Shown piece after piece: positions 55,092-64,000 of a stretch of DNA of 64,000 bases. The notes beneath the pieces were generated by a model. It was not told the DNA's origin and made no database searches. It saw only the letters and a list, made by a program, of their open reading frames with translations. Made by a program: the position numbers and the translations under genes. The number at the start of each line of letters is the position of its first letter. Positions within the stretch are counted from its first letter, which is position 1. This stretch comes from Pseudomonas fluorescens (GTDB lineage: Bacteria > Pseudomonadota > Gammaproteobacteria > Pseudomonadales > Pseudomonadaceae): positions 5,829,001 through 5,893,000 of the forward strand of contig NZ_CP015637.1 in NCBI RefSeq assembly GCF_001708445.1, written 5' to 3'.

Positions 55092-55853
55092 ATGACCTGG
55101 TCTGCCAAGCAATACACGATGTTTGAACAACAGCGCACTCGCCCGGTTCGTGACTTGGTCGCGGCCATTCCCAATACCGAGGTGCGCACCGCTGTCGACT
55201 TGGGCTGTGGCCCCGGTAACTCCACTGAAGTGCTGGCCGGGCGTTTCCCGCAAGCGCAGGTCACCGGCATGGACAGCTCCGATGACATGCTGGTCGACGC
55301 CCGTAAACGCCTGCCGGGGCTGAACTTCGAACGGGCGGATATCGGTGCCTGGAGCCCCGAGCAGGCCTTCGACGTCATCCTGGCCAACGCCTCCCTGCAA
55401 TGGCTGCCCGATCACGCCACGCTCTACCCGCACCTGGTCAACCAACTGACGCCCGGTGGCACGCTGGCGGTGCAAACCCCGGACAACCTTGATGAGCCTG
55501 CCCACCGGCTGGCACGAGAGGTATCGGCAGATGGCCCCTGGTCCGCGAAGATCGGTGCGGTTAAACACAATGAGCGGCACACCGCGAGCTACTACTACGA
55601 GCTACTCAGCCAACACTGCAGCGTCGTCGACGTGTGGCGCACCACCTACCTGCATCCGTTGGCGGATCATGCGGCGGTGGTGGAGTGGTTTAAAGGTTCT
55701 GCATTGCGGCCATTTCTTGCGCCGTTGAGCGACGGGGAAAAGGCCGCATTCCTACGGGAATACCAGGCACGGATTACGCAGGCTTACCCAGCCCTGGGCG
55801 ATGGCACCGTGCTGCTGCCGTTTCCGCGCCTGTTCGTCATCGCCACGCGCTGA
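55092..55853 (+). CDS. tam: Trans-aconitate 2-methyltransferase
   Basis: SAM-dependent methylation of trans-aconitate, a spontaneous and toxic isomer of cis-aconitate that inhibits the TCA cycle. 253 aa, close to E. coli Tam (252). The SAM motif I DLGCGPGNS is at residues 36-44, and ANASLQWLPDHATLYPHLVN and WSAKIGAVKH fit Tam closely. Co-regulation with the divergent LysR gene is plausible but not shown. Confidence 0.92.
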   Translation: MTWSAKQYTMFEQQRTRPVRDLVAAIPNTEVRTAVDLGCGPGNSTEVLAGRFPQAQVTGMDSSDDMLVDARKRLPGLNFERADIGAWSPEQAFDVILANASLQWLPDHATLYPHLVNQLTPGGTLAVQTPDNLDEPAHRLAREVSADGPWSAKIGAVKHNERHTASYYYELLSQHCSVVDVWRTTYLHPLADHAAVVEWFKGSALRPFLAPLSDGEKAAFLREYQARITQAYPALGDGTVLLPFPRLFVIATR

Positions 55854-55877
55854 AGCCAGCAGCATACGGGGGGGCGG

Positions 55878-56441
55878 TCACGCGGCCGCCGTTTGTGTCT
55901 TGAGGTATTCATCCGCCGACACCACGCCTGCATAGCCGAATGCCAGCGATGCCATATAAGCGTCATGCACCTGCGCCGCCGGGATGACTTTGCCATTGAA
56001 TTCCAGGTCGCGGGTGGCGCAGGCGTCATGGATCAGCGTGACCTTGTAGCCCAGGTCCGCCGCCGCTCGCACCACCGCATCGATGCACATGTGGCTCATG
56101 CTGCCGACCACCACCAGTTCGGTAATGCTGCGTTGTTCCAACAGCTCACGCAGGTTGGTTTCACGGAACGCATTCACGAAATGCTTCAGTACCACTGGCT
56201 CATTGCCCTCGTTCAACACCTTGGGGTGCAAGTGCGCCCCCTCGGAGTTCGGTGTAAAGAAGGGAGCATCCTGCGAGGTGAACTCATGGCGCACATGTAT
56301 CACCGCATCGCCCGCCTGGCGAAAGGCCTGGAGCACTTGTGCAGCCTTGTCCGCCGCGGCTTCCACGCCGCTGAGCGGCCACTTGCCCTGGGGGAAGTAG
56401 TCGTTCTGGATATCGATTAGGATGAGTGCTTGCTTGGCCAT
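55878..56441 (-). CDS. Isochorismatase-family cysteine hydrolase
   Basis: 187 aa from ATG 56441 (MAKQALILIDIQNDYFPQGK). The catalytic triad of the family is visible: D10 (LIDIQNDY), K86 (VVLKHFVNAF) and C119 (GSMSHMCIDAVVRAA). Members hydrolyse isochorismate, nicotinamide or other amides; the substrate is not determined. It is divergent from the GlxA-type regulator, which probably controls it. Confidence 0.9.
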   Translation of the reverse strand: MAKQALILIDIQNDYFPQGKWPLSGVEAAADKAAQVLQAFRQAGDAVIHVRHEFTSQDAPFFTPNSEGAHLHPKVLNEGNEPVVLKHFVNAFRETNLRELLEQRSITELVVVGSMSHMCIDAVVRAAADLGYKVTLIHDACATRDLEFNGKVIPAAQVHDAYMASLAFGYAGVVSADEYLKTQTAAA

Positions 56442-56537
56442 GGGTGTTGCCTCGTGATGGGTTGATGGGGCCAGTATCTTAGCTGGCGCCGCTGCCGAGG
56501 ATTGGCTGCACCGACAATAACAGGGGGAAAACTGACA

Positions 56538-57509
56538 ATGGCCGTGGAACGCTCGATCGTCGAGCTGGGTGTATTGATCTATCAAGGGGCGCAATTGGCT
56601 GCGGTGCATGGCTTGACCGACCTGTTCGGCGTGGCCAACCGGATCGCCGCCGAGCATCAATCCGCGCAACTGCCGCTGCTGCGGGTCAGCCACTGGCAGG
56701 TGGATGCCCAGGGTACCCCCGCGCGGGTATTCGACAGCCATCCCGGCCCTGACCTGCCGCTGATGGCCGTGCTGGTGCCGCCCTCGATTGGCGAGTTCAC
56801 CGACGAGCAAGCGCCGCCTGCGTTGCTGGCGTGGATTCGCCAGCAACACGCGGCGGGCACGGTTCTCGGTGGCGTGTGCATTGGTTCGATCATGCTGGCG
56901 CGTAGTGGCCTGCTGGACGGGCGCAGCGCCACCACGCATTGGTCCTCCGCCACATCCTTCGCCGCTCGTTACCCAGCCGTACGCCTGGAGGCGGATAAAC
57001 CGATTGTCGATGACGGCGACCTGATCACGACCGCCGGGCTGATGGCCTGGTCCGAACTGGGCCTGCGCCTGGTTGACCGCACCATGGGCCCGAGCATTGC
57101 GGCCCAGACCGCCCGGTTCCTGGTGATCGCGCACAGTGACAGCGCCAGCCACTGCGGCAGCAACTTTGCGCCGATTCTCGGGCACGGCGACAGCGCGATC
57201 CTCAAGGTGCAGCACTGGTTGCAGGCCAGTGGTGCGGTGGATGTCAGCGTGGCGGCAATGGCCCAGGAGGCGGGTCTGGAAGAGCGTACATTCCTGCGGC
57301 GCTTTCGCGGCGCAACAGGGTTGAAGCCCACCGAATACTGCCAGCACTTGAGGGTCGGCAAGGCTCGGCAGATGCTGGAGTTCACCAACGGCACCATCGA
57401 CCATATCGCCTGGACCGTGGGTTATCAGGACCCCAGTGCCTTTCGCGCCACCTTCAAGAAAATCACCGGCCTGGCCCCCAGTGATTACCGCAGCCGGTTT
57501 GGGGTGTGA
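56538..57509 (+). CDS. GlxA-family AraC-type transcriptional regulator
   Basis: 323 aa from ATG 56538, with AGGGGGA upstream. Residues ~8-185 form a DJ-1/PfpI (class I amidotransferase-like) domain with the nucleophile-elbow cysteine C114 (GGVCIGSIMLARSG). The C-terminal ~100 residues are an AraC DNA-binding domain (VSVAAMAQEAGLEERTFLRR, IDHIAWTVGYQDPSAFRATF). Such regulators often sense amino-acid or betaine derivatives. Divergence from the isochorismatase gene (96 bp apart) suggests it controls that gene. Confidence 0.92.
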   Translation: MAVERSIVELGVLIYQGAQLAAVHGLTDLFGVANRIAAEHQSAQLPLLRVSHWQVDAQGTPARVFDSHPGPDLPLMAVLVPPSIGEFTDEQAPPALLAWIRQQHAAGTVLGGVCIGSIMLARSGLLDGRSATTHWSSATSFAARYPAVRLEADKPIVDDGDLITTAGLMAWSELGLRLVDRTMGPSIAAQTARFLVIAHSDSASHCGSNFAPILGHGDSAILKVQHWLQASGAVDVSVAAMAQEAGLEERTFLRRFRGATGLKPTEYCQHLRVGKARQMLEFTNGTIDHIAWTVGYQDPSAFRATFKKITGLAPSDYRSRFGV

Positions 57510-57680
57510 ATCGTGCAGAACGCCGCGTCCATCCGCGGCTGTCGTGCAGAATCAAACAGGCCAACTGCCATCGCTTTTCAGCTAACCACTTGATTTCCAC
57601 GCCATCGCCTTGAGCCAGGCCTTGGCTTGATCCCTGCAACAGTGTCTGCACACACATGGCGGGACAATCAAGGGGGACGC

Positions 57681-58790
57681 ATGACCCCAACGCAGCGCAA
57701 AAAGCTGGTCGTTGCCCATTCCACGCGGGAGGGCGCGCCCCAGCATGAAGTCGAAACCAATCGCGCCCTGGCGCGCTGGCTGGCGCAGATCCTCGGCCTC
57801 AAGTTTGGCGGCAGCTACGACCCCAACCGGCACGCTGGGCGTGATCTGTATGTGCTGCCCACCCAAACCCTGGTCGGCCCGGACCAGGCTCGCCCATTCG
57901 GTATTAGTGGCCCTGACGACCTGTGGGGCGGCTATGTCGATCACGACTTCATCTGTACCAAGGCGATCAGTCACGGCGTGTTGGGCCCCGAAGCCGTCGC
58001 CCCGGAGGGCTGGTCGACGTTATTTGGTGAGCGCGTGCGCGATGTGGTGTTGGACGGCCTGAGCGTGTTTGCCCTCAAGGATGCGCGGGAAGCTGCGACA
58101 CGCCTGCTCTACAGTGGGCCGATCCGGTTGAAACCTGTGCACGCCAGCGCCGGGCGTGGCCAGCAAGTGATCCGTAGCCTGGATGAGTTCGACGCGTTGC
58201 TGGCGCGCCCCGAAGCGGCGCAGCTATTCGACGACGGTGTGGTATTGGAACAGGACCTTCAGGATGTGGTCACTCATAGTGTGGGCCAGAGTTTCATCGG
58301 CGCGCACCGGTTCAGCTATTGCGGCGAGCAATACTTGACCCAGGACGGGCAGGGTGAAGAGGTCTACGGTGGCTCGAACCTGATCGTGGTCCCGGGTGAC
58401 TACGACGACCTGCTCCAACTCGACCTGTCCGACGACGTACGCCTGGCCATCCGGCAAGCCCAGGTCTTCGACGCCGCCGCGCTTGAGGCCTACCCTGGTT
58501 TTTATGCCTCACGGCGCAACTACGACATCGCCCAGGGCGTGGACAGCAACGGCCAGCGTCGCAGCGGTGTACTTGAACAGTCCTGGCGCATGGGCGGGGC
58601 CAGCAGCGCGGAAGTCGCGGCGCTGCAAAGCTTCATCAACCACCCGGGCCTTAAAGCCATTCATGTGTCCTCGGTAGAAACCTACGTGGACCAGCCACTG
58701 CCGGCGGATGCCATCGAGGTTTACCGCGGCCCGGCCGAAAACAGCGACTTTCTTCTCAAGTACGTGACGGTTAAACCTTATGACGGCTAG
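57681..58790 (+). CDS. DUF3182 family protein (ATP-grasp-like)
   Basis: 369 aa from ATG 57681, with AAGGGGGA just before it. The sequence agrees with my memory of DUF3182 proteins found in Pseudomonas beside an alpha/beta hydrolase. FALKDAREAATRLL, RLKPVHASAGRGQQVI and DGVVLEQDLQDVVTHSVGQ resemble the nucleotide-binding and central parts of ATP-grasp ligases; this is an inference. The enzyme and substrate are unknown. It overlaps the next gene by 11 bp, indicating a coupled pair. Confidence 0.75.
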   Translation: MTPTQRKKLVVAHSTREGAPQHEVETNRALARWLAQILGLKFGGSYDPNRHAGRDLYVLPTQTLVGPDQARPFGISGPDDLWGGYVDHDFICTKAISHGVLGPEAVAPEGWSTLFGERVRDVVLDGLSVFALKDAREAATRLLYSGPIRLKPVHASAGRGQQVIRSLDEFDALLARPEAAQLFDDGVVLEQDLQDVVTHSVGQSFIGAHRFSYCGEQYLTQDGQGEEVYGGSNLIVVPGDYDDLLQLDLSDDVRLAIRQAQVFDAAALEAYPGFYASRRNYDIAQGVDSNGQRRSGVLEQSWRMGGASSAEVAALQSFINHPGLKAIHVSSVETYVDQPLPADAIEVYRGPAENSDFLLKYVTVKPYDG

Positions 58791-59535
58791 AAGCGAAAGC
58801 ATTGCGATCGATATCGACGGCGAACAGATGAGCGGCACGTTCTTGAGCCCCAAGTCCAAAGTGCCTGGGGTGTTGTTCGTGCACGGCTGGGGCGGTAGCC
58901 AGGAGCGTGATCTGGAACGGGCCAAAGGCATCGCCGGCCTGGGCTGCGTGTGCCTGACCTTCGACCTGCGTGGCCATGCGGGCACTGGCATTCCGTTGTC
59001 CCGCGTGACCCGCGAAGACAACCTGCGCGACCTGCTGGCCGCCTACGACCGCCTGCTGTCGCACCCGGCCATCGACACCTCGGCGGTGGCGGTGGTGGGC
59101 ACCAGTTACGGCGGTTACCTCGCCGCCATTCTGACGTCGTTGCGCCCGGTGCGCTGGCTGGCGCTGCGCGTGCCGGCACTGTACCGCGACCAGGAATGGC
59201 TCAAGCCCAAGCGCGATTTGGACAAGGCGGACCTGATGGATTACCGCAGTACGCTGGTGCACGCGCAAACCAACCGCGCCTTGCATGCCTGCGCGCAATT
59301 TACCGGCGATGTGCTGATCGTCGAATCGGAAACCGACGACCATGTGCCCCACGCGACCATCATGAGCTACCGTGCGGCGTGCCAGCGGACACACTCCCTG
59401 ACCCACCGCATCATCGACGGCGCCGACCACGCCCTGAGTGACCCAGTCTCCCAGCAGGCCTACACCTCGATCCTGGTGGACTGGATCACCGAGATGGTGG
59501 TGGGCGAACGGTTGAGCATCATCCAGTCCCAATAA
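58780..59535 (+). CDS. Alpha/beta hydrolase, partner of DUF3182 protein
   Basis: 251 aa. The nucleophile is S109 in GTSYGG, with an oxyanion HGWGG near residue 36, an acid in ESETDDHVP (D186/D187) and H217 in DGADHAL. The prolyl-oligopeptidase/dienelactone-hydrolase-like fold is likely. No signal peptide is seen. Translation is coupled to the DUF3182 gene (11-bp overlap), so both probably act on the same unknown compound. Confidence 0.85.
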   Translation: MTARSESIAIDIDGEQMSGTFLSPKSKVPGVLFVHGWGGSQERDLERAKGIAGLGCVCLTFDLRGHAGTGIPLSRVTREDNLRDLLAAYDRLLSHPAIDTSAVAVVGTSYGGYLAAILTSLRPVRWLALRVPALYRDQEWLKPKRDLDKADLMDYRSTLVHAQTNRALHACAQFTGDVLIVESETDDHVPHATIMSYRAACQRTHSLTHRIIDGADHALSDPVSQQAYTSILVDWITEMVVGERLSIIQSQ

Positions 59536-59821
59536 CCTGGCGCCCACGAATTGGGCACTCTGTAACCAGCGGGCTTGCCCTAATGCCGTTCAGTTAAGGC
59601 TTTTTTGTAGGAGCGAGCTTGCTCGCGAAGCACTCACAGGCACCGCGTTCATTCAGGAAACACGCGTTATCGTTGACGTTTTTCGCGAGCAAGAACTAGG
59701 CGTCCCCCTCGCTCCTACAGAAGGCGATTGACGTTTTTCGCGAGCAAGCTCGCTCCTACAGAAGGCGATGTACGCTTAACTGAACGGCATTAGGGCAAGC
59801 CCGCTCGCCACAGGGAATGGG
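59536..59821. repeat. Nested REP/REPIN structure
   Basis: The gap is filled by palindromic repeats. A perfect 31-bp inverted repeat (59568-59598 and 59775-59805) encloses a second family: one inverted arm at 59607-59629 (GTAGGAGCGAGCTTGCTCGC) and two tandem direct arms, 59673-59727 (with a 14-base loop insert AACTAGGCGTCCCC) and 59728-59768 (without). The right-hand part recurs next to the IS at 2054-2133. No gene is seen. It lies between the convergent 3' ends of the hydrolase and betA. Confidence 0.85.
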
Positions 59822-61525
59822 TTACTGCGCAGTCGGCCCCACTTCACGCAGCGGCTTGCCACGCACCGGCGCCGTGCCTGCCACGTAGTAGTCGGCGGTG
59901 CTGCGCGGCAGCGGCTTGCGACCACGGATCTTGTCGGCGATTTTCTCGGCGATCATGATCGTCGGCGCGTTCAGGTTGCCGGTGGTGATGATCGGCATGA
60001 TCGACGCATCGACCACACGCAGGCCTTGCATGCCATGCACGCGGCCTTCGCCATCGACCACGGCCATCTCATCGGTGCCCATCTTGCACGAGCAGGACGG
60101 GTGGAACGCGGTTTCGGCGTGTTCGCGGATGAACTTGTCGAGTTGCTCATCGGTTTGCACCTCGATGCCCGGGCTGATTTCGCGGCCGCGGTACGGGTCC
60201 AGCGCCGGCTGTTGCATGATTTCGCGGGTCAGGCGGATGCCGTCGCGAAACTCCTGCCAATCCTGCTCGGTGGCCATGTAGTTGAAGAGGATGCTCGGGT
60301 AGTCCCGTGGGTTCTTCGACTTCAGTTGCACGCGGCCACGGCTTGGCGAGCGCATGGACCCCATGTGCGCCTGGAAACCGTGCTCTTTCACGCCGTTGCT
60401 GCCGTTGTAGTTAATCGCTACCGGCAGGAAGTGGTACTGGATGTTCGGCCAATCGAATTCTTCACGGGTACGGATAAAACCGCCGGCCTCGAACTGGTTG
60501 CTGGCGCCGATGCCGGTGCCGTTGAACAGCCACTCGGCACCGATGGCCGGCTGGTTGTACCAGAGCAGCGATGGGTACAGCGACACCGGTTGGGTGCAGG
60601 CGTATTGCAGGTACAGCTCAAGGTGGTCTTGCAGGTTTTCGCCGACACCGGGCAGGTCATGGACCACCGGAATGTCGAGGCTTTCCAGCAGTTTGGCCGG
60701 GCCGACACCGGAGCGTTGCAGCAGTTGCGGCGAGGCGATTGCGCCGCTGCACACCAGCACTTCCTTGCGGGCGCGGGCTTCGACGCGCTCTTCGGCAGCA
60801 CCGATCAGGTAACGCACGCCAACGGCCCGCTTGCCTTCGAACAACACTTTGTCGGTCAGGGCGTGGGTGACGATGGTCAGGGTCGAACGCTTTTTGGCCG
60901 TGTCCAGGTAACCGCGCGCGGTGCTGGCGCGTCGGCCGTTTGGCGTGACGGTACGGTCCATCGGGCCGAAGCCTTCCTGCTGGTAGCCGTTCAAGTCTTC
61001 GGTACGCGGGTAACCGGCCTGTACGCCGGCTTCGACCATGGCGTGGAACAGCGGGTTGTTGCCGGCTTTGGGCGTCGTCACGCTGACCGGGCCGTCGCCG
61101 CCATGGTAGTCGTTGGGGCCGATGTCGCGGGTTTCGGCTTTACGGAAATACGGCAGGCAGTCGAGGTAGGTCCAGTCTTCCAGGCCGGGCAGTTTCGACC
61201 AGTTGTCGTAGTCCAGGGCGTTGCCACGGATGTAGCACATGCCGTTGATCAAGGAAGAGCCACCCAGGCCCTTGCCGCGCCCGCATTCCATACGGCGGCC
61301 GTTCATGTGCGGCTCTGGATCGGTTTCGTAGGCCCAGTTGTAGCGGCGGCCTTGCAGCGGGAATGCCAGGGCGGCGGGCATCTGGGTACGGAAGTCGAGA
61401 CGGTAGTCAGGACCGCCGGCTTCCAGCAGCAGGACGGTGACGCCTTCGTCTTCGGTCAGACGGGTCGCCAGGGTGTTACCGGCGGAGCCGGCACCCACAA
61501 TGATGTAATCGTATTCTTGGGACAT
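59822..61525 (-). CDS. betA: Choline dehydrogenase
   Basis: A membrane-associated FAD enzyme oxidising choline to betaine aldehyde, and onward. 567 aa of the GMC oxidoreductase family: the N-terminal FAD motif [20 protein letters not shown] signature 1 ([20 protein letters not shown]), signature 2 near [15 protein letters not shown], and the C-terminal catalytic [11 protein letters not shown] and [13 protein letters not shown]. Last gene of betI-betB-betA; a REPIN lies between it and betB. Confidence 0.97.
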   Translation of the reverse strand: MSQEYDYIIVGAGSAGNTLATRLTEDEGVTVLLLEAGGPDYRLDFRTQMPAALAFPLQGRRYNWAYETDPEPHMNGRRMECGRGKGLGGSSLINGMCYIRGNALDYDNWSKLPGLEDWTYLDCLPYFRKAETRDIGPNDYHGGDGPVSVTTPKAGNNPLFHAMVEAGVQAGYPRTEDLNGYQQEGFGPMDRTVTPNGRRASTARGYLDTAKKRSTLTIVTHALTDKVLFEGKRAVGVRYLIGAAEERVEARARKEVLVCSGAIASPQLLQRSGVGPAKLLESLDIPVVHDLPGVGENLQDHLELYLQYACTQPVSLYPSLLWYNQPAIGAEWLFNGTGIGASNQFEAGGFIRTREEFDWPNIQYHFLPVAINYNGSNGVKEHGFQAHMGSMRSPSRGRVQLKSKNPRDYPSILFNYMATEQDWQEFRDGIRLTREIMQQPALDPYRGREISPGIEVQTDEQLDKFIREHAETAFHPSCSCKMGTDEMAVVDGEGRVHGMQGLRVVDASIMPIITTGNLNAPTIMIAEKIADKIRGRKPLPRSTADYYVAGTAPVRGKPLREVGPTAQ

Positions 61526-61557
61526 AAATGCACCCTCTTTGATGTGTGGTCAGGTCG

Positions 61558-61665
61558 GGCCTCATCGGGGGCGAGCCCCCTCCCACACTGACTGTGTTCA
61601 CAGTTTCAGATGTGTAAACACAGTCAAATGTGGGAGGGGGCTTGCCCCCGATGACGGCCTGACAG
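61558..61665. repeat. REPIN between betB and betA
   Basis: CATCGGGGGCGAGCCCCCTC followed by CCACACTGACTGTGTTCACAG faces its inverted partner AAATGTGGGAGGGGGCTTGC followed by CCCCGATGACGGCC. It is a complete REP doublet, and the AAACACAG / CTGTGTTCACAG inner part is also symmetrical. The hairpin lies inside the transcript and could shield the upstream betB message. Confidence 0.85.
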
Positions 61666-61684
61666 GCAATACAAAACTCGGGTC

Positions 61685-63157
61685 TTAGAACACCGAGGCG
61701 TAGTCGCCCAGCTCAACCTGTACCGATTTGATGCGAGTGAAGTTGTTCAGCGAGCTGATCCCGTTCTCACGGCCCACACCCGACTGCTTGTAGCCACCGA
61801 CCGGCATCTTCGCGTCGGACTCGCCCCAGGCGTTGATCCAGCAGATACCCGCTTCCAGCTGGTGAATCACGCGGTGGGCGCGGTTCAGGTCCTTGGTGAC
61901 CAGGCCGGCGGCCAGGCCGAAGTCAGTGTCGTTGGCGCGGCGGATCACTTCTGCTTCGGTCTCGTAAGTGAGGATGCTCATCACCGGGCCGAAGATTTCT
62001 TCACGGACGATGGTCATCTCGTCGGTGCAGTCAGTGAATACGGTCGGGGCCACGTAGGCGCCTTTGGCGAAGGCACCATCGGTCAGGCGATCGCCGCCGC
62101 ACAGTACGCGGGCGCCTTCTTCCTTACCTTTGGCGATGTAGCCCAGCACGCTTTCCATGTGGGCGAAGCTGACCAGCGGGCCGAAGTTGGTGTTGGCATC
62201 TTGTGGGTCGCCCACGCGGATGCGCGCAACACGCTCGGCAATCTTGGCTTCGAACGCGGCTTGCAGGTGCTTTGGCACAAACACGCGCGTACCGTTGGTG
62301 CAGACCTGGCCGGAGCTGTAGAAGTTGGCCATCATCGCAATGTCGGCGGCGCGATCCAGGTCGGCGTCGTCGAAAATGATCAGCGGGGACTTGCCGCCCA
62401 GTTCCATGGTCACTTCCTTGAGCGAAGAGCTCGAAGCGCTGGCCATGACTTTTTTACCGGTGTCGGTGCCGCCGGTGAACGAGACTTTCTCGATGCGTGG
62501 GTGTTCGGTCAGCCAGGTGCCGACTTCACGGCCGCTGCCGGTCAAGACGTTGAATACACCGGCTGGAACGCCGGCCTCGGTGTAGATCTCGGCCAGTTTC
62601 AAGGTGGTCAGCGAGGTGACTTCGCTGGGCTTGAAGATCATCGCGTTACCGGCGGCCAGGGCTGGCGCGGATTTCCACAGGGCGATCTGGATCGGGTAGT
62701 TCCACGCGCCGATACCGGCGACCACGCCCAGCGGCTCGCGACGGGTGTAGACGAACGAGGTATCGCGCAGTGGGATCTGCTCGCCTTCGATGGCCGGCAC
62801 CAGGCCTGCGTAGTATTCCAGCACGTCGGCACCGGTGACGATGTCGACGTACTGGGTTTCAGAGAAGGCTTTACCGGTGTCCAGGGTTTCCAGGGCGGCC
62901 AGTTCGTCGTTGCGCTCGCGCAGGATGTCGACGGCGCGACGCAGGATGCGCGAACGCTCCATGGCGGTCATGGCGGCCCAGATTTTCTGGCCTTTTTCAG
63001 CGCTGACCACGGCACGTTCAACGTCGTCTTTCGTGGCGCGTTGCACTTGGGCGAGAACTTCACCGTTAGCCGGGTTGATGGCTTCGAAGGTGGCATCGCT
63101 GCCAGCGTCGCTGTAGCCGCCGTCAATGTAGAGTTTTTGCAGGTCGAAACGGGCCAT
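61685..63157 (-). CDS. betB: Betaine-aldehyde dehydrogenase
   Basis: Oxidises betaine aldehyde to the osmoprotectant glycine betaine with NAD(P). 490 aa from ATG 63157 ([20 protein letters not shown]). The catalytic residues are E252 (TMELGGKSP) and C285 ([13 protein letters not shown]), with the cofactor motif [12 protein letters not shown] and the [25 protein letters not shown]-terminal regions. Confidence 0.97.
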   Translation of the reverse strand: MARFDLQKLYIDGGYSDAGSDATFEAINPANGEVLAQVQRATKDDVERAVVSAEKGQKIWAAMTAMERSRILRRAVDILRERNDELAALETLDTGKAFSETQYVDIVTGADVLEYYAGLVPAIEGEQIPLRDTSFVYTRREPLGVVAGIGAWNYPIQIALWKSAPALAAGNAMIFKPSEVTSLTTLKLAEIYTEAGVPAGVFNVLTGSGREVGTWLTEHPRIEKVSFTGGTDTGKKVMASASSSSLKEVTMELGGKSPLIIFDDADLDRAADIAMMANFYSSGQVCTNGTRVFVPKHLQAAFEAKIAERVARIRVGDPQDANTNFGPLVSFAHMESVLGYIAKGKEEGARVLCGGDRLTDGAFAKGAYVAPTVFTDCTDEMTIVREEIFGPVMSILTYETEAEVIRRANDTDFGLAAGLVTKDLNRAHRVIHQLEAGICWINAWGESDAKMPVGGYKQSGVGRENGISSLNNFTRIKSVQVELGDYASVF

Positions 63158-63267
63158 AAAGTCCTCGCAAGTGCATAAGTGGTTGGCGTTACCCGCCGCA
63201 AAGTGGGCCATAAGGGTGTGGCAACACTGAGTGGCGGACGTTCAGGGGTTGAGCGGTTATGTGTGCT

Positions 63268-63861
63268 CTAACTCACCTGCTTGGCCAATTGGAAATCCAT
63301 GTATTCGTAAGCGATCCGTTGCGCCTGCGCCGTGTCGAAAGCGTCTCCCGACAGGGCGCCGCGCAACCACAAACCGTCGATCAGGGCCGCCAGGCCTCGG
63401 GCTGCTTTGCGTGCGTGCGGCAGCGGCAGCACTCGGCGGAACTGGCAGCACAGGTTGGAATACAGACGTTGATCGTTGATCCGCTGCAACCTGTGCAAAG
63501 ACGGGTGGTGCATGCTGGCGGCCCAGAAGGCCAGCCAGGTTTTCATTGCCGGTCCATTGACCTGGCTCGCATCGAAGTTCCCCCCGATGATCACCTGAAT
63601 GTGGGCCCGTGGGCTGTCATCCTTCAGCGCCAGCCTGCGTTCATGGACGTTCTCGATCAGCACGTTCATCAGGTAGCGCATCGTCGCGGCGATCAGGCCG
63701 TTCTTGTCCTGAAAGTAGTGACTGATGATGCCGTTCGAAACACCGGCCAGACGGGCAATCAGCGCAATGCTGGCATCTCCCATCCCGACCTGATCGATGG
63801 CCGTCAGCGTGGCTTCGATCAACTGTTGGCGGCGTATGGGTTGCATACCGACCTTGGGCAT
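63268..63861 (-). CDS. betI: TetR-family choline-responsive repressor BetI
   Basis: 197 aa, the usual BetI length: [20 protein letters not shown], with [23 protein letters not shown] followed by QDKNGLI. It represses the bet operon until choline is present. First gene of the operon; betB follows after 110 bp. The operator palindrome lies 71 bp upstream. Confidence 0.96.
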   Translation of the reverse strand: MPKVGMQPIRRQQLIEATLTAIDQVGMGDASIALIARLAGVSNGIISHYFQDKNGLIAATMRYLMNVLIENVHERRLALKDDSPRAHIQVIIGGNFDASQVNGPAMKTWLAFWAASMHHPSLHRLQRINDQRLYSNLCCQFRRVLPLPHARKAARGLAALIDGLWLRGALSGDAFDTAQAQRIAYEYMDFQLAKQVS

Positions 63862-64000
63862 GTAGCACCTCTCCTTAGGCCTGCCGACGCGCGATCAACG
63901 TTCGTCGACTTGAAGGCCAGTCTATTTTGTTTTGATTGAACGTTCAATCAACAAAGAATAAGCTCTGCGACAAATGGTCGCTGCCTACAGGTATTTCCTA
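63862..64000. other. betI upstream region to window edge
   Basis: The 139 bp before betI hold the operator palindrome and its promoter. No coding sequence is seen; any divergent gene lies outside the window. Confidence 0.5.
63932..63951. promoter_or_regulatory. BetI operator palindrome
   Basis: TTGATTGAACGTTCAATCAA is a perfect 20-bp palindrome, 71-90 bp before the betI start. It matches my memory of BetI sites (ATTGAACGTTCAAT core), so the operon is probably autoregulated. On the - strand it supplies a TTGATT that could serve as the -35 element. Confidence 0.82.

Noticed and set aside
59536..59821. CRISPR-like array in the repeat-rich gap
   Set aside because: Repeats are palindromic REP arms of unequal length with no regular unique spacers and no cas genes nearby.

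Overview
This window comes from a fluorescent pseudomonad chromosome (Pseudomonas fluorescens group). The evidence is the near-textbook Pseudomonas order birA-coaX-SPOR protein-tRNA(Tyr, Gly, Thr, Trp)-secE-nusG-rplKAJL-rpoBC-rpsLG-fusA-tuf-S10/spc/alpha operons-katA-ferritin-uvrA-MFS-ssb, the protein sequences themselves, and many GTGGGAGGGGGC-type REP elements. The first 3 bp and the last 139 bp are cut or non-coding window edges: ompW is truncated on the left and betI lies near the right edge.

Layout. (1) 1-13.4 kb is a rearranged accessory block: the ompW 3' end, a complete IS3-family (IS150-type) element, then ybhN-clsB-ybhP, a YbiO-type mechanosensitive channel, the giant helicase lhr and an RmlD-like dehydrogenase. 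It ends in a 77-bp piece of the same IS in opposite orientation, fused directly to the last ~69 nt of a 5S rRNA gene with its terminator. Both IS ends sit in REP elements, and the two halves of one REPIN can be rejoined across the block with a 3-bp duplication. This suggests that 2054-13250 was inverted between IS copies and that the rest of an rrn operon was lost next to the second copy. (2) 13.4-16.4 kb: birA, coaX, a SPOR protein and four tRNAs, without the tuf copy found at this place in P. aeruginosa. (3) 16.4-46.7 kb: an unbroken transcription/translation supercluster of 37 protein genes, all on +, with recognisable promoters, attenuator-like hairpins and terminators at operon boundaries. 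(4) 46.7-54.1 kb: katA and a ferritin (oxidative stress and iron), uvrA with a LexA-like box, a YajR-like transporter and ssb. (5) 54.1-59.6 kb: a LysR regulator, tam, an isochorismatase-type hydrolase divergent from a GlxA-type regulator, and an overlapping pair of a DUF3182 protein and an alpha/beta hydrolase. (6) 59.8-64 kb: the choline-to-glycine-betaine operon betI-betB-betA on -, with a perfect 20-bp operator palindrome upstream.

Most of the window is ordinary housekeeping DNA. The most unusual parts are the IS/REPIN/5S rearrangement, the nested REP structure at 59.6 kb that matches the IS flank at 2.05 kb, the missing second tuf copy, and the uncharacterised DUF3182-hydrolase pair. I see no CRISPR array, prophage, toxin-antitoxin or defence island. 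All family and reference comparisons are from memory; no search was run.
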